From NCBI GenBank assembly GCA_023265395.1, contig JAHFTX010000016.1, forward strand, positions 1 through 55,602: a stretch of DNA of 55,602 nt, in the 5' to 3' direction. This document shows positions 35,117 through 43,413 of the stretch, one piece after another. A program made the position numbers and the translations under genes. This DNA comes from Thermoplasmata archaeon (GTDB lineage Archaea; Thermoplasmatota; DTKX01; JAHFTX01). Positions within the stretch are counted from its first letter, which is position 1. Every line of letters starts with the position of its first letter. Under the pieces are notes generated by a model that worked only from the letters and a program-made list of their open reading frames with translations, made no database searches and was not told the DNA's origin.

Positions 35117-35237
35117 GGAATGTTGGTACAGGTTGGCGATGGTCTGGCCTTTCTGGCCCACCGGCGGCATGGATGGATCTGCATCAGAGGCGGCCGACGA
35201 TGGCCCTTGCCGAGCACCTTTCCCCGTCGGAGGGGAG

Positions 35238-35245
35238 CCTTTAGG
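35238..35245 (+). promoter_or_regulatory. TATA-like box for the methyltransferase
   Basis: CCTTTAGG, ~27 nt from ATG 35269. The 180 bp between this gene and the divergent PGF-CTERM gene shows no other signal. Confidence 0.5.
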
Positions 35246-35268
35246 TCGGGGTCCGCCCGCTCCGATGC

Positions 35269-35898
35269 ATGGACCGAGCGGCCCACTGGGACGACATCTA
35301 CCGCTCGAAGGCTCCGCAGGAGCGGAGCTGGCACCAGGAGGACCCGGGCGGTCCGATCGCGGCGATCCTCGCCACCGGCGTGCCCCCCGAACGCCCCCTC
35401 ATCGACATCGGTGGCAGCAGCGGCCTGCTCGTCGAGCGGTTGCTGCAGCGCGGATGGGAGGACCTGACCGTCCTCGACATCTCGGCCGAGGCGATCGCGC
35501 AGGGGAAGAGCCGCCTCGGGGCAGCTGCGAGCCGCATCCACTGGATCTGCGCCGACGTCACCACCTGGCGCCCGCAACGGCGCTACGCGCTGTGGCACGA
35601 CCGTGCCGCGCTGCACTTCCTCACCCAGGCGAGTGACCGGCGAGCCTACGTCGGGACCCTGCGCGCAGCACTGCAGGTCGGCGGCTTCGCGCTGATCAGC
35701 GGCTTCGGCCCGCAGGGCCCGCTGCAGTGCAGCAGGCTGCCCGTCACCCGTACCGATGCGCAGGGGCTGCAGGAGCTCCTAGGTGCCGACTTCGTCCTGG
35801 TCGGGAGCGCCGAGGTGACCCACACCACTCCCTGGGGGACGACGCAGCAGTTCGTCGGTGCCACGTTTCGGCGGGAACGCGCTGGAGCCTCACCCTAG
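35269..35898 (+). CDS. Class I SAM-dependent methyltransferase
   Basis: 209 residues. The N-terminus HWDDIYRSKAPQERSWHQ is typical of small class I methyltransferases related to thiopurine/protein-lysine methyltransferase-like families. Motif I is LIDIGGSSGLLVERLL (~43-58), the acidic SAM-ribose position is VLDIS (~68-72), motif II/III include ICADVTTW and LWHDRAALHF. Substrate unknown. An in-frame choice of ATG 35269 is supported by the TATA spacing; ATG 35265 is out of frame. Its TAG stop overlaps the TAG stop of the convergent NeuC gene in the 4-nt palindrome CTAG (35895-35898). No functional link to the neighbouring sugar genes can be shown. Confidence 0.88.
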   Translation: MDRAAHWDDIYRSKAPQERSWHQEDPGGPIAAILATGVPPERPLIDIGGSSGLLVERLLQRGWEDLTVLDISAEAIAQGKSRLGAAASRIHWICADVTTWRPQRRYALWHDRAALHFLTQASDRRAYVGTLRAALQVGGFALISGFGPQGPLQCSRLPVTRTDAQGLQELLGADFVLVGSAEVTHTTPWGTTQQFVGATFRRERAGASP

Positions 35899-37106
35899 CG
35901 CCGCCGCTTGCGGGGCGCTGCTCGCCGACCGATCGTCAGCGCCTTCTGCAACAGCCGTTCGTCGACGCGGGTCCGCTCGAGGATGCGCACCATGCGCCGC
36001 GCGGCGTGCCCATCACCGTAGGGGCTGCGCAGGTTGCGGAGGCGGCGACGCACCGCGCGGTCTCCGATGGCGCGACCGATGGCGGTGGCGATCTGTCGCG
36101 GGTCGTGGCCGACGTCGAGGACGTTGCCAGCGCGCTCACGGCCGGCCTGGCGGATCCCGACGTTGACCGCCGGCAGGCCCACCGAGGGGGCCTCGATGAT
36201 CCCGGAGCTGGAATTGCCCACTAGGACGTCGGCTGCACGCAGCAGGGTGACGTACTCCTCGTGGGAGAGGCTGGGCACGCTCCGCAGCCTCTCGCTGCGG
36301 TTCGTCGCTGCCGCGATGGCCCCGATCATCGCTTGCGCGCCCGTGTCGGCATTGGGATGGATCACCAGCGCCCGGTATCCTGTGGAGGTGACGGCGCGCA
36401 ACGTCGCCCGCATCTGCGCACCGGCCGAGCGTGCCTGGGAGGTCACGGGGTGTTGGACCACCAGCACCAGCGGCCCATCCCCCTCTAGGCCCAACCGAGC
36501 CAGCAGGGCTGCCGTGGACGCGGGGCTGGGGCGCACCGCGGCGATCGCGTCGACGCCCAGCGCGCCGGTGACGTGGATGCGCCAGGGCTCCTGCCCCAGC
36601 GCTCGCAGGCGCGAGGCGCTGGTGGTGGTGGCGGGGAAGTGGAGGTGTGCCAAGTGGGTGATCAGGTGGCGCGCCGTCTCGTCGTGACCACCCATGGAGA
36701 GGTCGCCGCCGTGGATGTGCACCAGGGCGCGGTTGCTGTAGGCGCTCGCCAGCGAGACCCCCAGGATCTCGGCGCGGTCGCCGAGCACTACCACCAGGTC
36801 GGGGTCGACCTCTGCCAGCACCGTCGTCGTCGCGCTGATCGTGTCGGCGACGTAGCGCGCCATGGCATCGCGCGATTCGCGGGCGTAGAGCACGTCGACC
36901 CGCGCGATCGGAGCCAGGTCGTCTCGGGCGATCTCCTCGATGGTGGCACCGAAGCGTGCCGCTAGGTGCATGCCGCAGGCCAGCAGGTGCGGGCGCAGCG
37001 TCGCTGAGGTGCGCAGCTGCTGGAGCAAGGGTCGCAGCAGGCCGTACTCGGCGCGGGAACCGGTGGCCACGAGCACCCGACGGGGCGGGCGCGTGCGCGG
37101 GACCAT
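35895..37106 (-). CDS. neuC: Hydrolysing UDP-GlcNAc 2-epimerase-like enzyme of nonulosonate synthesis (NeuC/LegG type)
   Basis: 403 residues. The N-terminus VLVATGSRAEYGLLRPLL is the NeuC/LegG signature. DLVVVLGDRAEILGVSLAS and VHIHGGDLSMGGHDE carry the conserved residues of hydrolysing 2-epimerases, as do VVQHPVTS and LVGNSSSGIIEAPSVGLPAV. The enzyme releases UDP and gives ManNAc or 2,4-diacetamido-2,4,6-trideoxymannose; the pathway context (LegB-, LegC-like neighbours) favours the latter (LegG role). GGAGGG precedes ATG 37106. It is the last gene of the cluster, 20 nt after the dehydratase stop. The ~25-residue C-terminal end is basic (RRAAPRKRRR), longer than usual. The stop overlaps that of the convergent methyltransferase. 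Confidence 0.93.
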   Translation of the reverse strand: MVPRTRPPRRVLVATGSRAEYGLLRPLLQQLRTSATLRPHLLACGMHLAARFGATIEEIARDDLAPIARVDVLYARESRDAMARYVADTISATTTVLAEVDPDLVVVLGDRAEILGVSLASAYSNRALVHIHGGDLSMGGHDETARHLITHLAHLHFPATTTSASRLRALGQEPWRIHVTGALGVDAIAAVRPSPASTAALLARLGLEGDGPLVLVVQHPVTSQARSAGAQMRATLRAVTSTGYRALVIHPNADTGAQAMIGAIAAATNRSERLRSVPSLSHEEYVTLLRAADVLVGNSSSGIIEAPSVGLPAVNVGIRQAGRERAGNVLDVGHDPRQIATAIGRAIGDRAVRRRLRNLRSPYGDGHAARRMVRILERTRVDERLLQKALTIGRRAAPRKRRR

Positions 37107-37126
37107 GCTCCCTCCGCGACGACCGC

Positions 37127-38188
37127 TCAGGCCGACCGTTGCGGTAGCGCAAGGTCAGCCTGGATCTGGTCGAGCAGGGCACCGATCTGTCGGTGGGTCA
37201 GCAGCGGTCCGGCGGGCAACGCACCCCGGCGCAGGCGCGCAAAGCCGCTGGGGACCGCCTGGGCGCCGGGGAGCAGGTACATCTGCGGGGACTGGTAGAG
37301 GTCGGGCCGCTCATAGTCTGCCACCAGCGTCTCGTCGAGCTTCTCGCTGATGCGCACCCCCGTGAAGGCGATCCGGACCTTGCGCGGGTCATGGCCGTAG
37401 TGCGAGGCGTACCGCGCGATGAGCACCTTGGCCAGGTCGAGGATCCGCAGCCGCGGCATCCGCAGGATGAAGATCTCCCCCCCGCGGGCGATCGCCGCCG
37501 CGCGGCGGATCAGCGCGACGGCGTCGTGGGTGGTCATGAAGTAGCGGACCATCCGGGCGTCGGTCACCGTCACCGGACCACCGGAGGCGATCTGCCGCAG
37601 GAAGGTGGGGATCACCGAGCCGCGGGAGGCGAGCACGTTGCCGAACCGGACGCAGCTGAACCGGGTGCCCGCGACGCCGCTGTAGGTGTTGGCATCATGG
37701 AAGAGCCGCTCCATCAGCAGCTTGGTCACGCCCATGGTGGAGACCGGGTCGGCGGCCTTGTCGGTGCTGATGCCCACCACCGCCTTGACGTTGCGGTCGA
37801 GCGCGGCCTCGATGACGTTCTGGCTCCCCAGCACGTTGGTCTTGACCGCCTCCATCGGGTCGTAGCCGCACAGCGGCACGTGCTTGAGGGCCGCCGCGTG
37901 GAAGATGTAGTCGATGTCCTTGGCCGCCAGCCGCAGCCGGTCACGGTCGCGGACGTCCCCCAGCAGGAACCGCAGCGACGGGATGGCTCCGAGACGCTCC
38001 TTGATCTCGAAGAGGCCGTTCTCGTCGTTGGAGAAGACCCGCACGACGGCGGCCCCCTCGTCGACGAACTGACGGACCAGCTCAGCGCCGATGGTGCCGC
38101 TGCCGCCGGTGACGAGGATCTTTGCCCCGTGCATGTTCGTGATCGGCGACGCTGCCGCCTGCTGCCCGCGCTCCTTATCCTTCGCCAT
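37127..38188 (-). CDS. NAD-dependent UDP-sugar 4,6-dehydratase (LegB/FlaA1/CapD type)
   Basis: 353 residues. Rossmann motif TGGSGTIG at ~27-34 (extended SDR, NAD-binding), then FHAAALKHVPLCGYDPMEAV and ISTDKAADPVSTMGVTK. The usual SDR Tyr is Met152 (MGVTK, Lys156), as in FlaA1/CapD-type dehydratases, where Met replaces Tyr. The reaction would be UDP-GlcNAc to the 4-keto-6-deoxy sugar, the first step in the LegB branch. ATG 38188 overlaps the stop of the aminotransferase gene by 14 nt, so translation is coupled; GTG 38209 is a longer alternative. The next gene, NeuC/LegG, follows at 20 nt. Whether it inverts C5 (PseB) or not (LegB) cannot be decided here. Confidence 0.9.
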   Translation of the reverse strand: MAKDKERGQQAAASPITNMHGAKILVTGGSGTIGAELVRQFVDEGAAVVRVFSNDENGLFEIKERLGAIPSLRFLLGDVRDRDRLRLAAKDIDYIFHAAALKHVPLCGYDPMEAVKTNVLGSQNVIEAALDRNVKAVVGISTDKAADPVSTMGVTKLLMERLFHDANTYSGVAGTRFSCVRFGNVLASRGSVIPTFLRQIASGGPVTVTDARMVRYFMTTHDAVALIRRAAAIARGGEIFILRMPRLRILDLAKVLIARYASHYGHDPRKVRIAFTGVRISEKLDETLVADYERPDLYQSPQMYLLPGAQAVPSGFARLRRGALPAGPLLTHRQIGALLDQIQADLALPQRSA

Positions 38189-39332
38189 CGAACTGCTCCA
38201 CTCCCGCACGCACCGCCGCGCTGACGCTCTCCTGCTCCTCCGAGGTCAACCCCGGGAAGATCGGCAGGGCCAGGACCTCTGCCGAGACCCGTTGGGTCAC
38301 CGGCAGGGTCGGCGTCGGGCCGACGGTGCGGCTGCGGAAGTGGGAGGTCAGATGGACCGGGGGGAAGTAGACCTTGTTGCCGATCCCCGCGGCGCTCAGG
38401 TGGGCCGAGAGGGCGTCGCGCCGCGCCGGTGCGGGCGGAGTGCGCACCCGTAGGCTGTAGAGCTGGTAGCAGTGGCTCCGCTTCGGCCCAGCCTGGGGCA
38501 GCTGCAGCTGGGGAAGGTCTGAGAGGTCCGCCGCGTAGCGTGCGGCGACGCGCTGGCGCGCAGCGACGTTGGCCGACAGACGGCGCAGCTGGGAGAGGCC
38601 TAGCGCCGCGGTGATGCTGGACATGCGCAGGTTGTGACCCAGCGTGATGTAGTCGAGCTGCGCCGCGGTGGTGAAGTAGGAGCGGCCCAGCTCCCGCCCA
38701 TGGGAGCGCACCAGTCGCAATCGGTCCGCGAGCGCGCCGTCATCGGTGACGATGGCCCCCCCCTCGGCGGTGGAGATGACCTTGTTGGCGCAGAAGCTCA
38801 GGAGCGACGCGGTGCCAAAGGAGCCGCAGCGCCGCTCGCCCAGCGTCGTGCCCAACGTCTCGGCGGTGTCCTCCAGCAGGGGGATGCCACGCTCGTGCGC
38901 CAGCGCCTCGAGGGTGTCGACCTGCGCGGCCTGGCCGCCGTAGTTGATGGGGATGATCGCCTTGGTGCGCGGGGTGACCCGCGCCGCCACGTCGGCGGGA
39001 TCGAGTCCCAACGTCTGCTCCTCGATGTCGGCGAAGACGGGGGTTGCATCAACGAAGAGCGGGGCGTTGGCGGTGGCGATGAAGGTGAAGGAGGGGACGA
39101 TGACCTCGTCGCCGCGGCCGATGCCCAGCGCGCTCAGCAGCGCAAAGAGCGCCTCGGTGCCGTTGCAGAAGGTCACGGCGAACCGCCGGGCGGTGGTGGC
39201 GCACAGCCCCTGCTCGAACTGCAGCACCTCCTCGCCCTCGGTCCAGAAGGTCCCGCGGCGGACCACCGCGCTCATCGCGTCGATGTCCTCCTCGGCCCAG
39301 GCGGTGCGGAAGATCGGGACGGAGGCGCTCAT
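38175..39332 (-). CDS. legC: PLP-dependent DegT/DnrJ/EryC1 aminotransferase (LegC-like)
   Basis: 385 residues, family size. The PLP lysine is Lys184 in SFCANKVISTAEGG. Other family marks: FCNGTEALFALLSALGIGRG (substrate/cofactor loop), EVIVPSFTFIATANA, LLEDTAETLG and the C-terminal IGNKVYFPPVHL. It transfers an amino group to C4 of the 4-keto-6-deoxy UDP-sugar made by the dehydratase, as LegC/PglE enzymes do. ATG 39332 overlaps the TGA of the acyltransferase (ATGA), and its own stop overlaps the dehydratase start. The legionaminic assignment rests on the cluster; the fold alone only shows a sugar aminotransferase. Confidence 0.92.
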   Translation of the reverse strand: MSASVPIFRTAWAEEDIDAMSAVVRRGTFWTEGEEVLQFEQGLCATTARRFAVTFCNGTEALFALLSALGIGRGDEVIVPSFTFIATANAPLFVDATPVFADIEEQTLGLDPADVAARVTPRTKAIIPINYGGQAAQVDTLEALAHERGIPLLEDTAETLGTTLGERRCGSFGTASLLSFCANKVISTAEGGAIVTDDGALADRLRLVRSHGRELGRSYFTTAAQLDYITLGHNLRMSSITAALGLSQLRRLSANVAARQRVAARYAADLSDLPQLQLPQAGPKRSHCYQLYSLRVRTPPAPARRDALSAHLSAAGIGNKVYFPPVHLTSHFRSRTVGPTPTLPVTQRVSAEVLALPIFPGLTSEEQESVSAAVRAGVEQFDGEG

Positions 39333-39763
39333 CGCTCCTCCGGGCGCAGGTCGCGCACCACCGCCGCAGGGACGCCGAAGGCCAGCACGCCGGCGGGCAG
39401 GTCGCTGCGCAGCAGGCTGTGGGCGCCCACGAGGGTGCCCGCCCCGACCGTCACCCCCGGCAGGATGGTGCTGTGGCTGCCGATGCTGCACCCGGCCTCG
39501 AGGTGGATCGGTCCACGCAGCCCGTCGATGCTCGAGACGGAGTAGAGGGCGCAATGGGAGCCGATCTGGACTCCCTCCTCGATGGTGATCCCTGCAGCGG
39601 CGTTGAGGTAGGAGAAGGCCCCGATGTCGGTGTAGCGCCCAAGGGTGAGGCCCTCGGGGTGCTGGACCATCCACTGCCAGCGGGTCGGGACCCCTCCGAC
39701 GATGGTGGGCGCCTCCCACCGCTCGCGCCAGGCGCGGTCGTGGCCCCGTGGTTGCGCGCTCAC
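39329..39763 (-). CDS. Left-handed beta-helix (hexapeptide repeat) acetyltransferase
   Basis: 144 residues, short for the family. From about residue 40 it is a hexapeptide-repeat beta-helix (YTDIGAFSYLNAAAGITIEE, VQIGSHCALYS, CSIGSHSTILPGVTVGAGTL), ending with the usual GVLAFGVPAAVVR. Such enzymes acetylate amino sugars from acetyl-CoA; by position it would be the N-acetyltransferase (LegH/NeuD-like) step between LegC and LegG. It lacks the N-terminal Rossmann-like domain of PglD/NeuD enzymes and resembles short transferases such as those acting on UDP-sugars. GTG 39763 overlaps the NeuB stop (GTGA), and its stop overlaps the LegC start (ATGA). Active-site His not assigned with certainty (His in IGSHSTILPG is a candidate). 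Confidence 0.9.
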   Translation of the reverse strand: MSAQPRGHDRAWRERWEAPTIVGGVPTRWQWMVQHPEGLTLGRYTDIGAFSYLNAAAGITIEEGVQIGSHCALYSVSSIDGLRGPIHLEAGCSIGSHSTILPGVTVGAGTLVGAHSLLRSDLPAGVLAFGVPAAVVRDLRPEER

Positions 39764-40806
39764 CGGAGGTCCTCCCAGCAGAGCAGGTGGTCCTTGCGCA
39801 ACGCCGTGCGGACCTTGCGGCCGAGCACATGGTCGAAGGCAGAGGCGGGGATGCCGGTGCCGGGGCGCTTGAAGCCCAAGGTGCGGCGCGTCAGCGTCGC
39901 GCCCGCACGGACGTCGGTCAGCAGCACCAGCGACTTGCGCGCAGCGGTGCGCACATCGAGCTCCTCGGCCTGCGGCGCCTTGCGCCCATCGCCCAGCGCG
40001 GCCTCGACGGCTCGGATGCCGCGCACGAGCTCCCCCAGCTCCGTCGGGAGCAGCGATGCGGCGTGGTCGGGACCGGGCAGGGCGCGGTCGAGGGTGAAGT
40101 GCTTCTCGACGATCGCCGCACCACGGGCGACGGCGGCGAGGGCTGCGGCGATCCCCGGCGAGTGGTCGGAGAGCCCGACGACGGTGCCGAAGGCCTGGGC
40201 CAGGGTGTCCATGGCCCGCAGGTTGACCGTCTTGTGCGAAGAAGGGTAGTTGCTGGTGCACTGCAGCAGGGCGACCTTGCGTCGCGGCAGGTGGCGCTCG
40301 ACGGCCGCAAGGCCCATCTCGACCTCGGAGAGCGAGGCCATCCCCGTGCTGAGGATCATCGGCCGGCCGACGGCGGCGATCTGCTCCAGCAGCGGCGTGT
40401 TGACGAGGTTGCAGCTGCTCACCTTGAACGCCGGGACCCGCAGACGGGTGAGCAGCCGGACCGAGGGCGGGTCGAAGGGGGTCGACAGGAAGGTGATCCC
40501 GACCTTGCGGCAGTGCGTCTGCAGCTGGCGCTGCTGCGCGGCACTCAGCTCCAGCTGCTCGAGCATCTCGAACTGGCTGGTGCGCGTCCCGGTGGTGCGC
40601 CGCTGGTAGGCTGCCTTGGGGGCCTGCCGCACCACCAGGTCGGCGGTCCGGTAGCTCTGGAACTTGACCGCGTCGGCACCGGCGGCAGCGGCGGCGTCGA
40701 CCAGCTCCTTGGCTGTGCGCAGGGAGCCGCCGTGGTTGACGCCCGCCTCGGCGATGATGTAGCAGGGAGCGCCGCCGCCGACGGGCCGCTTCCCGATCGT
40801 GAACAT
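39760..40806 (-). CDS. neuB: N-acetylneuraminate/legionaminate synthase (NeuB/LegI family)
   Basis: 348 residues, family length. N-terminal TIM barrel: IIAEAGVNHGGSLRTAKELV, ADAVKFQSYRTADLV, FLSTPFDPPSV, MILSTGMASLSEVE, LLQCTSNYPSS, GLSDHSPGIAAALAAVARGA and VEKHFTLDRALPGPDH are all canonical NeuB motifs. The C-terminal antifreeze-like SAF domain is present (GATLTRRTLGFKRPGTGI). It condenses phosphoenolpyruvate with a ManNAc-type sugar to a nonulosonic acid. ATG 40806 is taken; GTG 40812 is two codons upstream. A promoter-like AAGGTTGAAG box overlaps the stop of the gene before it. It heads the chain of overlapping genes NeuB, acyltransferase, LegC, LegB-like, NeuC. No CMP-nonulosonate synthetase is in the window. 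Confidence 0.96.
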   Translation of the reverse strand: MFTIGKRPVGGGAPCYIIAEAGVNHGGSLRTAKELVDAAAAAGADAVKFQSYRTADLVVRQAPKAAYQRRTTGTRTSQFEMLEQLELSAAQQRQLQTHCRKVGITFLSTPFDPPSVRLLTRLRVPAFKVSSCNLVNTPLLEQIAAVGRPMILSTGMASLSEVEMGLAAVERHLPRRKVALLQCTSNYPSSHKTVNLRAMDTLAQAFGTVVGLSDHSPGIAAALAAVARGAAIVEKHFTLDRALPGPDHAASLLPTELGELVRGIRAVEAALGDGRKAPQAEELDVRTAARKSLVLLTDVRAGATLTRRTLGFKRPGTGIPASAFDHVLGRKVRTALRKDHLLCWEDLR

Positions 40807-40830
40807 CGTCACACCACGCCGAAGGCTCTC

Positions 40831-40840
40831 CTTCAACCTT
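40831..40840 (-). promoter_or_regulatory. Promoter-like box for the nonulosonate genes
   Basis: Minus strand AAGGTTGAAG, ~27 nt before ATG 40806, overlapping the TGA of the preceding GT-B-like gene. It would allow the neuB operon to be transcribed apart from that gene. Confidence 0.4.
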
Positions 40841-42839
40841 GCGCCCGCTCCGGTGGGAGCACGTCGACGGGGTCCTGCCCTCGTGCGAGCGCCTGCAACA
40901 CCTTGGCGACCAGGGTGCGGTTCCCCAGCCGCCGCCCGCACAGGTGGTCGGCCAGGAACGCGCCGCGCGCCGCTGCCATCGCGCTCGTCACGCTCGGGTC
41001 GTCGCGCAGACGCCGCAGCGCTGCGCGCAGCGCGATGGCGCAGTCTGCCTCGAGGGCGACGCCGCTGCTGGCGTAGGGCATCCGCTGGGGCAGGCCCTCG
41101 AAGGAGAGGACGATGACGGGCCGCTCGAGGAGCACGGCCTCGGTAGCCGTGGTGCTGTAGACCGAGAGCACCACCCAGGCGTGGTGCATCAGGGCGCCCA
41201 GGTCGACCTCCTTGTCCACCCGGATGCGGTCGCGCACCGACGCATCGAGGTGCAGCGAGTCGATCTGGCGCGTCAGCTGCTCGGCGTCCTCGCGCGGGTG
41301 GGGCTTGACCCACAGGCGCCAGCGGGGATCCTCCGCCAGCGCCGAGACCACACCCTCGAGGTAGAGTGCGCGGCTCTCCTGCGAGGCCAGTGGCTGCGAG
41401 GTGTACACCAGCAGCGGACCATCGACCGGTGGCAGCTGCGCCAAGCCCTCGGGCGCTGGTGGGGGGCTCGCCCCCATCTGCATCAACCGGTCGTAGTGCA
41501 CCGGGCCGCTGGCGAGCACCACGCTCCGAGGGACGCCCATGGTCGACAGGCTGCGCCCGACGAAGGGGCCGTAGGCGCACATGTAGTCGGGCACCGTCGC
41601 CGACGGCGGCGGCACGGCGTGCTGCACCGCGCCGGCGCGCTGCGGCCCGGGCGGATGCCAGCTGAAGCCCGCCGCCCCTGCGAAGACGTTCCCGTGCTGC
41701 AGCGAGACGGTCGGTATCCCCCGCTCTCCCGCGGCCCACTGCAGGGTGCGGCCGAAGACCCCGTATTCGAAGACCAACGCGACGGCGCTGGGCGCCAAGG
41801 TGCGCAGGAGCCGCCGCTGCCCCAGCAGCAGTCGGAGCGCACCGACCAGGCGCGAGGAGAAGGCGTGCGACAGTGCGGGACGGATCAGGGGCCACAGGTC
41901 GAGCGCGCCGGCGCGCCAGCCGCCGACGAACGCCTCGTCCGCCTGCAGGTGCGCGAACCGCTGGCGCAGACGCCTGCCCCCCAGACGTACCGCCACCTCC
42001 TGCGCAGGGGTCAGCTCCCCCACGAAGAGGTGGAACCGCTCATCGAGCCGATGGTGGGCCGGCGGGACGGCGCCGGTGTGGTTGAGCACGACCACGAAGG
42101 GCTGCCCCAGGGCCTCGAGTCCCTCGGCCACGCCCTCGAACAGTCCCAGGGTCGTCTTCTGGCCCGCGGACGTCGCGACCATCTCCTGCTGGAGGACCAG
42201 AAGCAGCGGGGAGCCGATCCGGCCCCGGGCGCGCATGCGACGCACGTTGCCCCCCGCGGACCTCGACTGCCCTTGGAGGAACCGCAGCGGCGGCGGCATC
42301 GTCGGCCGCAGAGCCGCTGCCTCGGGCTCAGGGTCGTCCGCGCCATCGAGTGCGATCTGGCGCGCCTCGATGCCGCCGGTCGCAAGGCAGGCGGCGATCG
42401 GCGGCGGCAGGGGGCGGTGGGCCAGGAGCAGCGGGGCACCCTCGCGCAGCCGGGCCTCCAGCGCATCCCCCAGCGGGACGAGCCGTTCGAGCCAGCGGCC
42501 TAGCTCGACCTGGTAGACCTCGTACTCGATCATCGGCCAGAGGCAGACGCCGTCGACGGTCGCCGCCTCCCGCAACGCGGCCCCGGTGGGGGTGCTTGGT
42601 GCACAGTGGGCAAGGTACCAGGAGAGGTCGGTGGGCACCACCGACCCTGCGGTGAGGTTGCGCAGGGTCTGCACCTGCGGCATCCCTGCAGCGGTCGCCC
42701 GCGCGCCAAGCTCCGGCCCAGTGGCCAACACGCCGGCGATCGAGGACGCGGCAACCCGTGAAGCCCTCGAGAGCAGGGCACGGTCGGCCACCCACCACCA
42801 GGCGGCCTCCTCTTGGGCAGTCTGGTGCGCTACGCCCAT
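40833..42839 (-). CDS. GT-B-like surface polysaccharide protein, likely glycosyltransferase of the nonulosonate locus
   Basis: 668 residues from ATG 42839, ~26 nt after a clear TATA box; the open frame farther upstream is not needed. The C-terminal half (~350-640) has a GT-B-like fold with ALVFEYGVFGRTLQWAAGER, VSLQHGNVFAG, RWRLWVKPHPREDAEQ (~505-520) and VVLSVYSTTATEAVLLERPV, the pattern of capsule/LPS transferases (KpsC/S-, polysialyltransferase- or CDP-glycerol-type) and 2-epimerase-like folds; HP and the S/T-rich loop normally hold the donor phosphates. The N-terminal ~330 residues have no recognised domain. It precedes the nonulosonate genes in the same direction and could use a CMP-activated nonulosonic acid. 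That donor is inference. Confidence 0.85.
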   Translation of the reverse strand: MGVAHQTAQEEAAWWWVADRALLSRASRVAASSIAGVLATGPELGARATAAGMPQVQTLRNLTAGSVVPTDLSWYLAHCAPSTPTGAALREAATVDGVCLWPMIEYEVYQVELGRWLERLVPLGDALEARLREGAPLLLAHRPLPPPIAACLATGGIEARQIALDGADDPEPEAAALRPTMPPPLRFLQGQSRSAGGNVRRMRARGRIGSPLLLVLQQEMVATSAGQKTTLGLFEGVAEGLEALGQPFVVVLNHTGAVPPAHHRLDERFHLFVGELTPAQEVAVRLGGRRLRQRFAHLQADEAFVGGWRAGALDLWPLIRPALSHAFSSRLVGALRLLLGQRRLLRTLAPSAVALVFEYGVFGRTLQWAAGERGIPTVSLQHGNVFAGAAGFSWHPPGPQRAGAVQHAVPPPSATVPDYMCAYGPFVGRSLSTMGVPRSVVLASGPVHYDRLMQMGASPPPAPEGLAQLPPVDGPLLVYTSQPLASQESRALYLEGVVSALAEDPRWRLWVKPHPREDAEQLTRQIDSLHLDASVRDRIRVDKEVDLGALMHHAWVVLSVYSTTATEAVLLERPVIVLSFEGLPQRMPYASSGVALEADCAIALRAALRRLRDDPSVTSAMAAARGAFLADHLCGRRLGNRTLVAKVLQALARGQDPVDVLPPERAQG

Positions 42840-42860
42840 GCGCGCAGAGCGACCCGGGGA

Positions 42861-42870
42861 TGAAAAAGGA
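42861..42870 (-). promoter_or_regulatory. TATA-like box for the GT-B-like gene
   Basis: Minus strand TCCTTTTTCA, ~26 nt before ATG 42839. Confidence 0.6.
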
Positions 42871-42898
42871 CAGGGGGGCCCAGGCTGACATCGGCAGG

Positions 42899-42920
42899 TA
42901 TATGTTCTAGATAATCTATA
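42899..42920 (+). promoter_or_regulatory. Double TATA element for the small unknown gene
   Basis: TATATG (42899-42904) and ATAATCTATA (42911-42920) are ~12 nt apart; the in-frame ATGs at 42930 and 42942 are also 12 nt apart. Each ATG lies ~27 nt after one element, so two leaderless starts are possible. Confidence 0.6.
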
Positions 42921-42929
42921 CCAGGGGAC

Positions 42930-43400
42930 ATGACCGCGCTCATGGCTGCCCCGCTGCAGACCGCCGATGCTGCCGACCACCGCGAACGGATCGTCGAACT
43001 GACCCTCAAGCTCCTCCGGCTCGCCAAGGACCAGTTCCACCAGATTCCCGGAGAGGTGTTCGTCTACGGCTACGACACCGCCACCGGTTCGATCGACTAC
43101 CGCTCGATGGAGTACTTCGGCCACGACGCCGAGGATGACCCGGGCGCCGCCTTCTTCGCCGCGCTGCGCTACCTCTTCGCCCTCGACCGGGTCGGCGGGT
43201 GGAGCTTTGGCTTCGTCACGCCGCCCGACTGGGTCTGCCTGCAGGGGCACCGCAACGCCCGCGGCTTCGTCGGCTTCGAGCAGGGCAAGCTGTCGGTGCA
43301 GTACTACGGGATGGCCGACCCCTCGGTCAAGGCCGCCGTGCGCGAGCTGCTGGCGCAGACCTTCGCCGCCGAGGGCGTGACGCTGGCGGTGTTCGACTAG
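42930..43400 (+). CDS. Unrecognised 156-residue cytoplasmic protein
   Basis: 156 residues (152 from the inner ATG 42942). No family recognised. It begins with a helix (RERIVELTLKLLRLAKDQF), then a compact beta/alpha region (GEVFVYGYDTATGSIDYRSM, GWSFGFVTPPDWVCLQGHRN, GFVGFEQGKLSVQYYG) and a C-terminal helix (SVKAAVRELLAQTFAAEGV). No signal peptide or TM. It has a strong promoter and a strong hairpin terminator, so it is a real, probably well expressed, single gene. The A/T-rich upstream region is unusual for this window. It lies between a surface-sugar gene (divergent) and tRNA-Gln. Confidence 0.85.
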   Translation: MTALMAAPLQTADAADHRERIVELTLKLLRLAKDQFHQIPGEVFVYGYDTATGSIDYRSMEYFGHDAEDDPGAAFFAALRYLFALDRVGGWSFGFVTPPDWVCLQGHRNARGFVGFEQGKLSVQYYGMADPSVKAAVRELLAQTFAAEGVTLAVFD

Positions 43401-43413
43401 GCGATCCCTTCAT

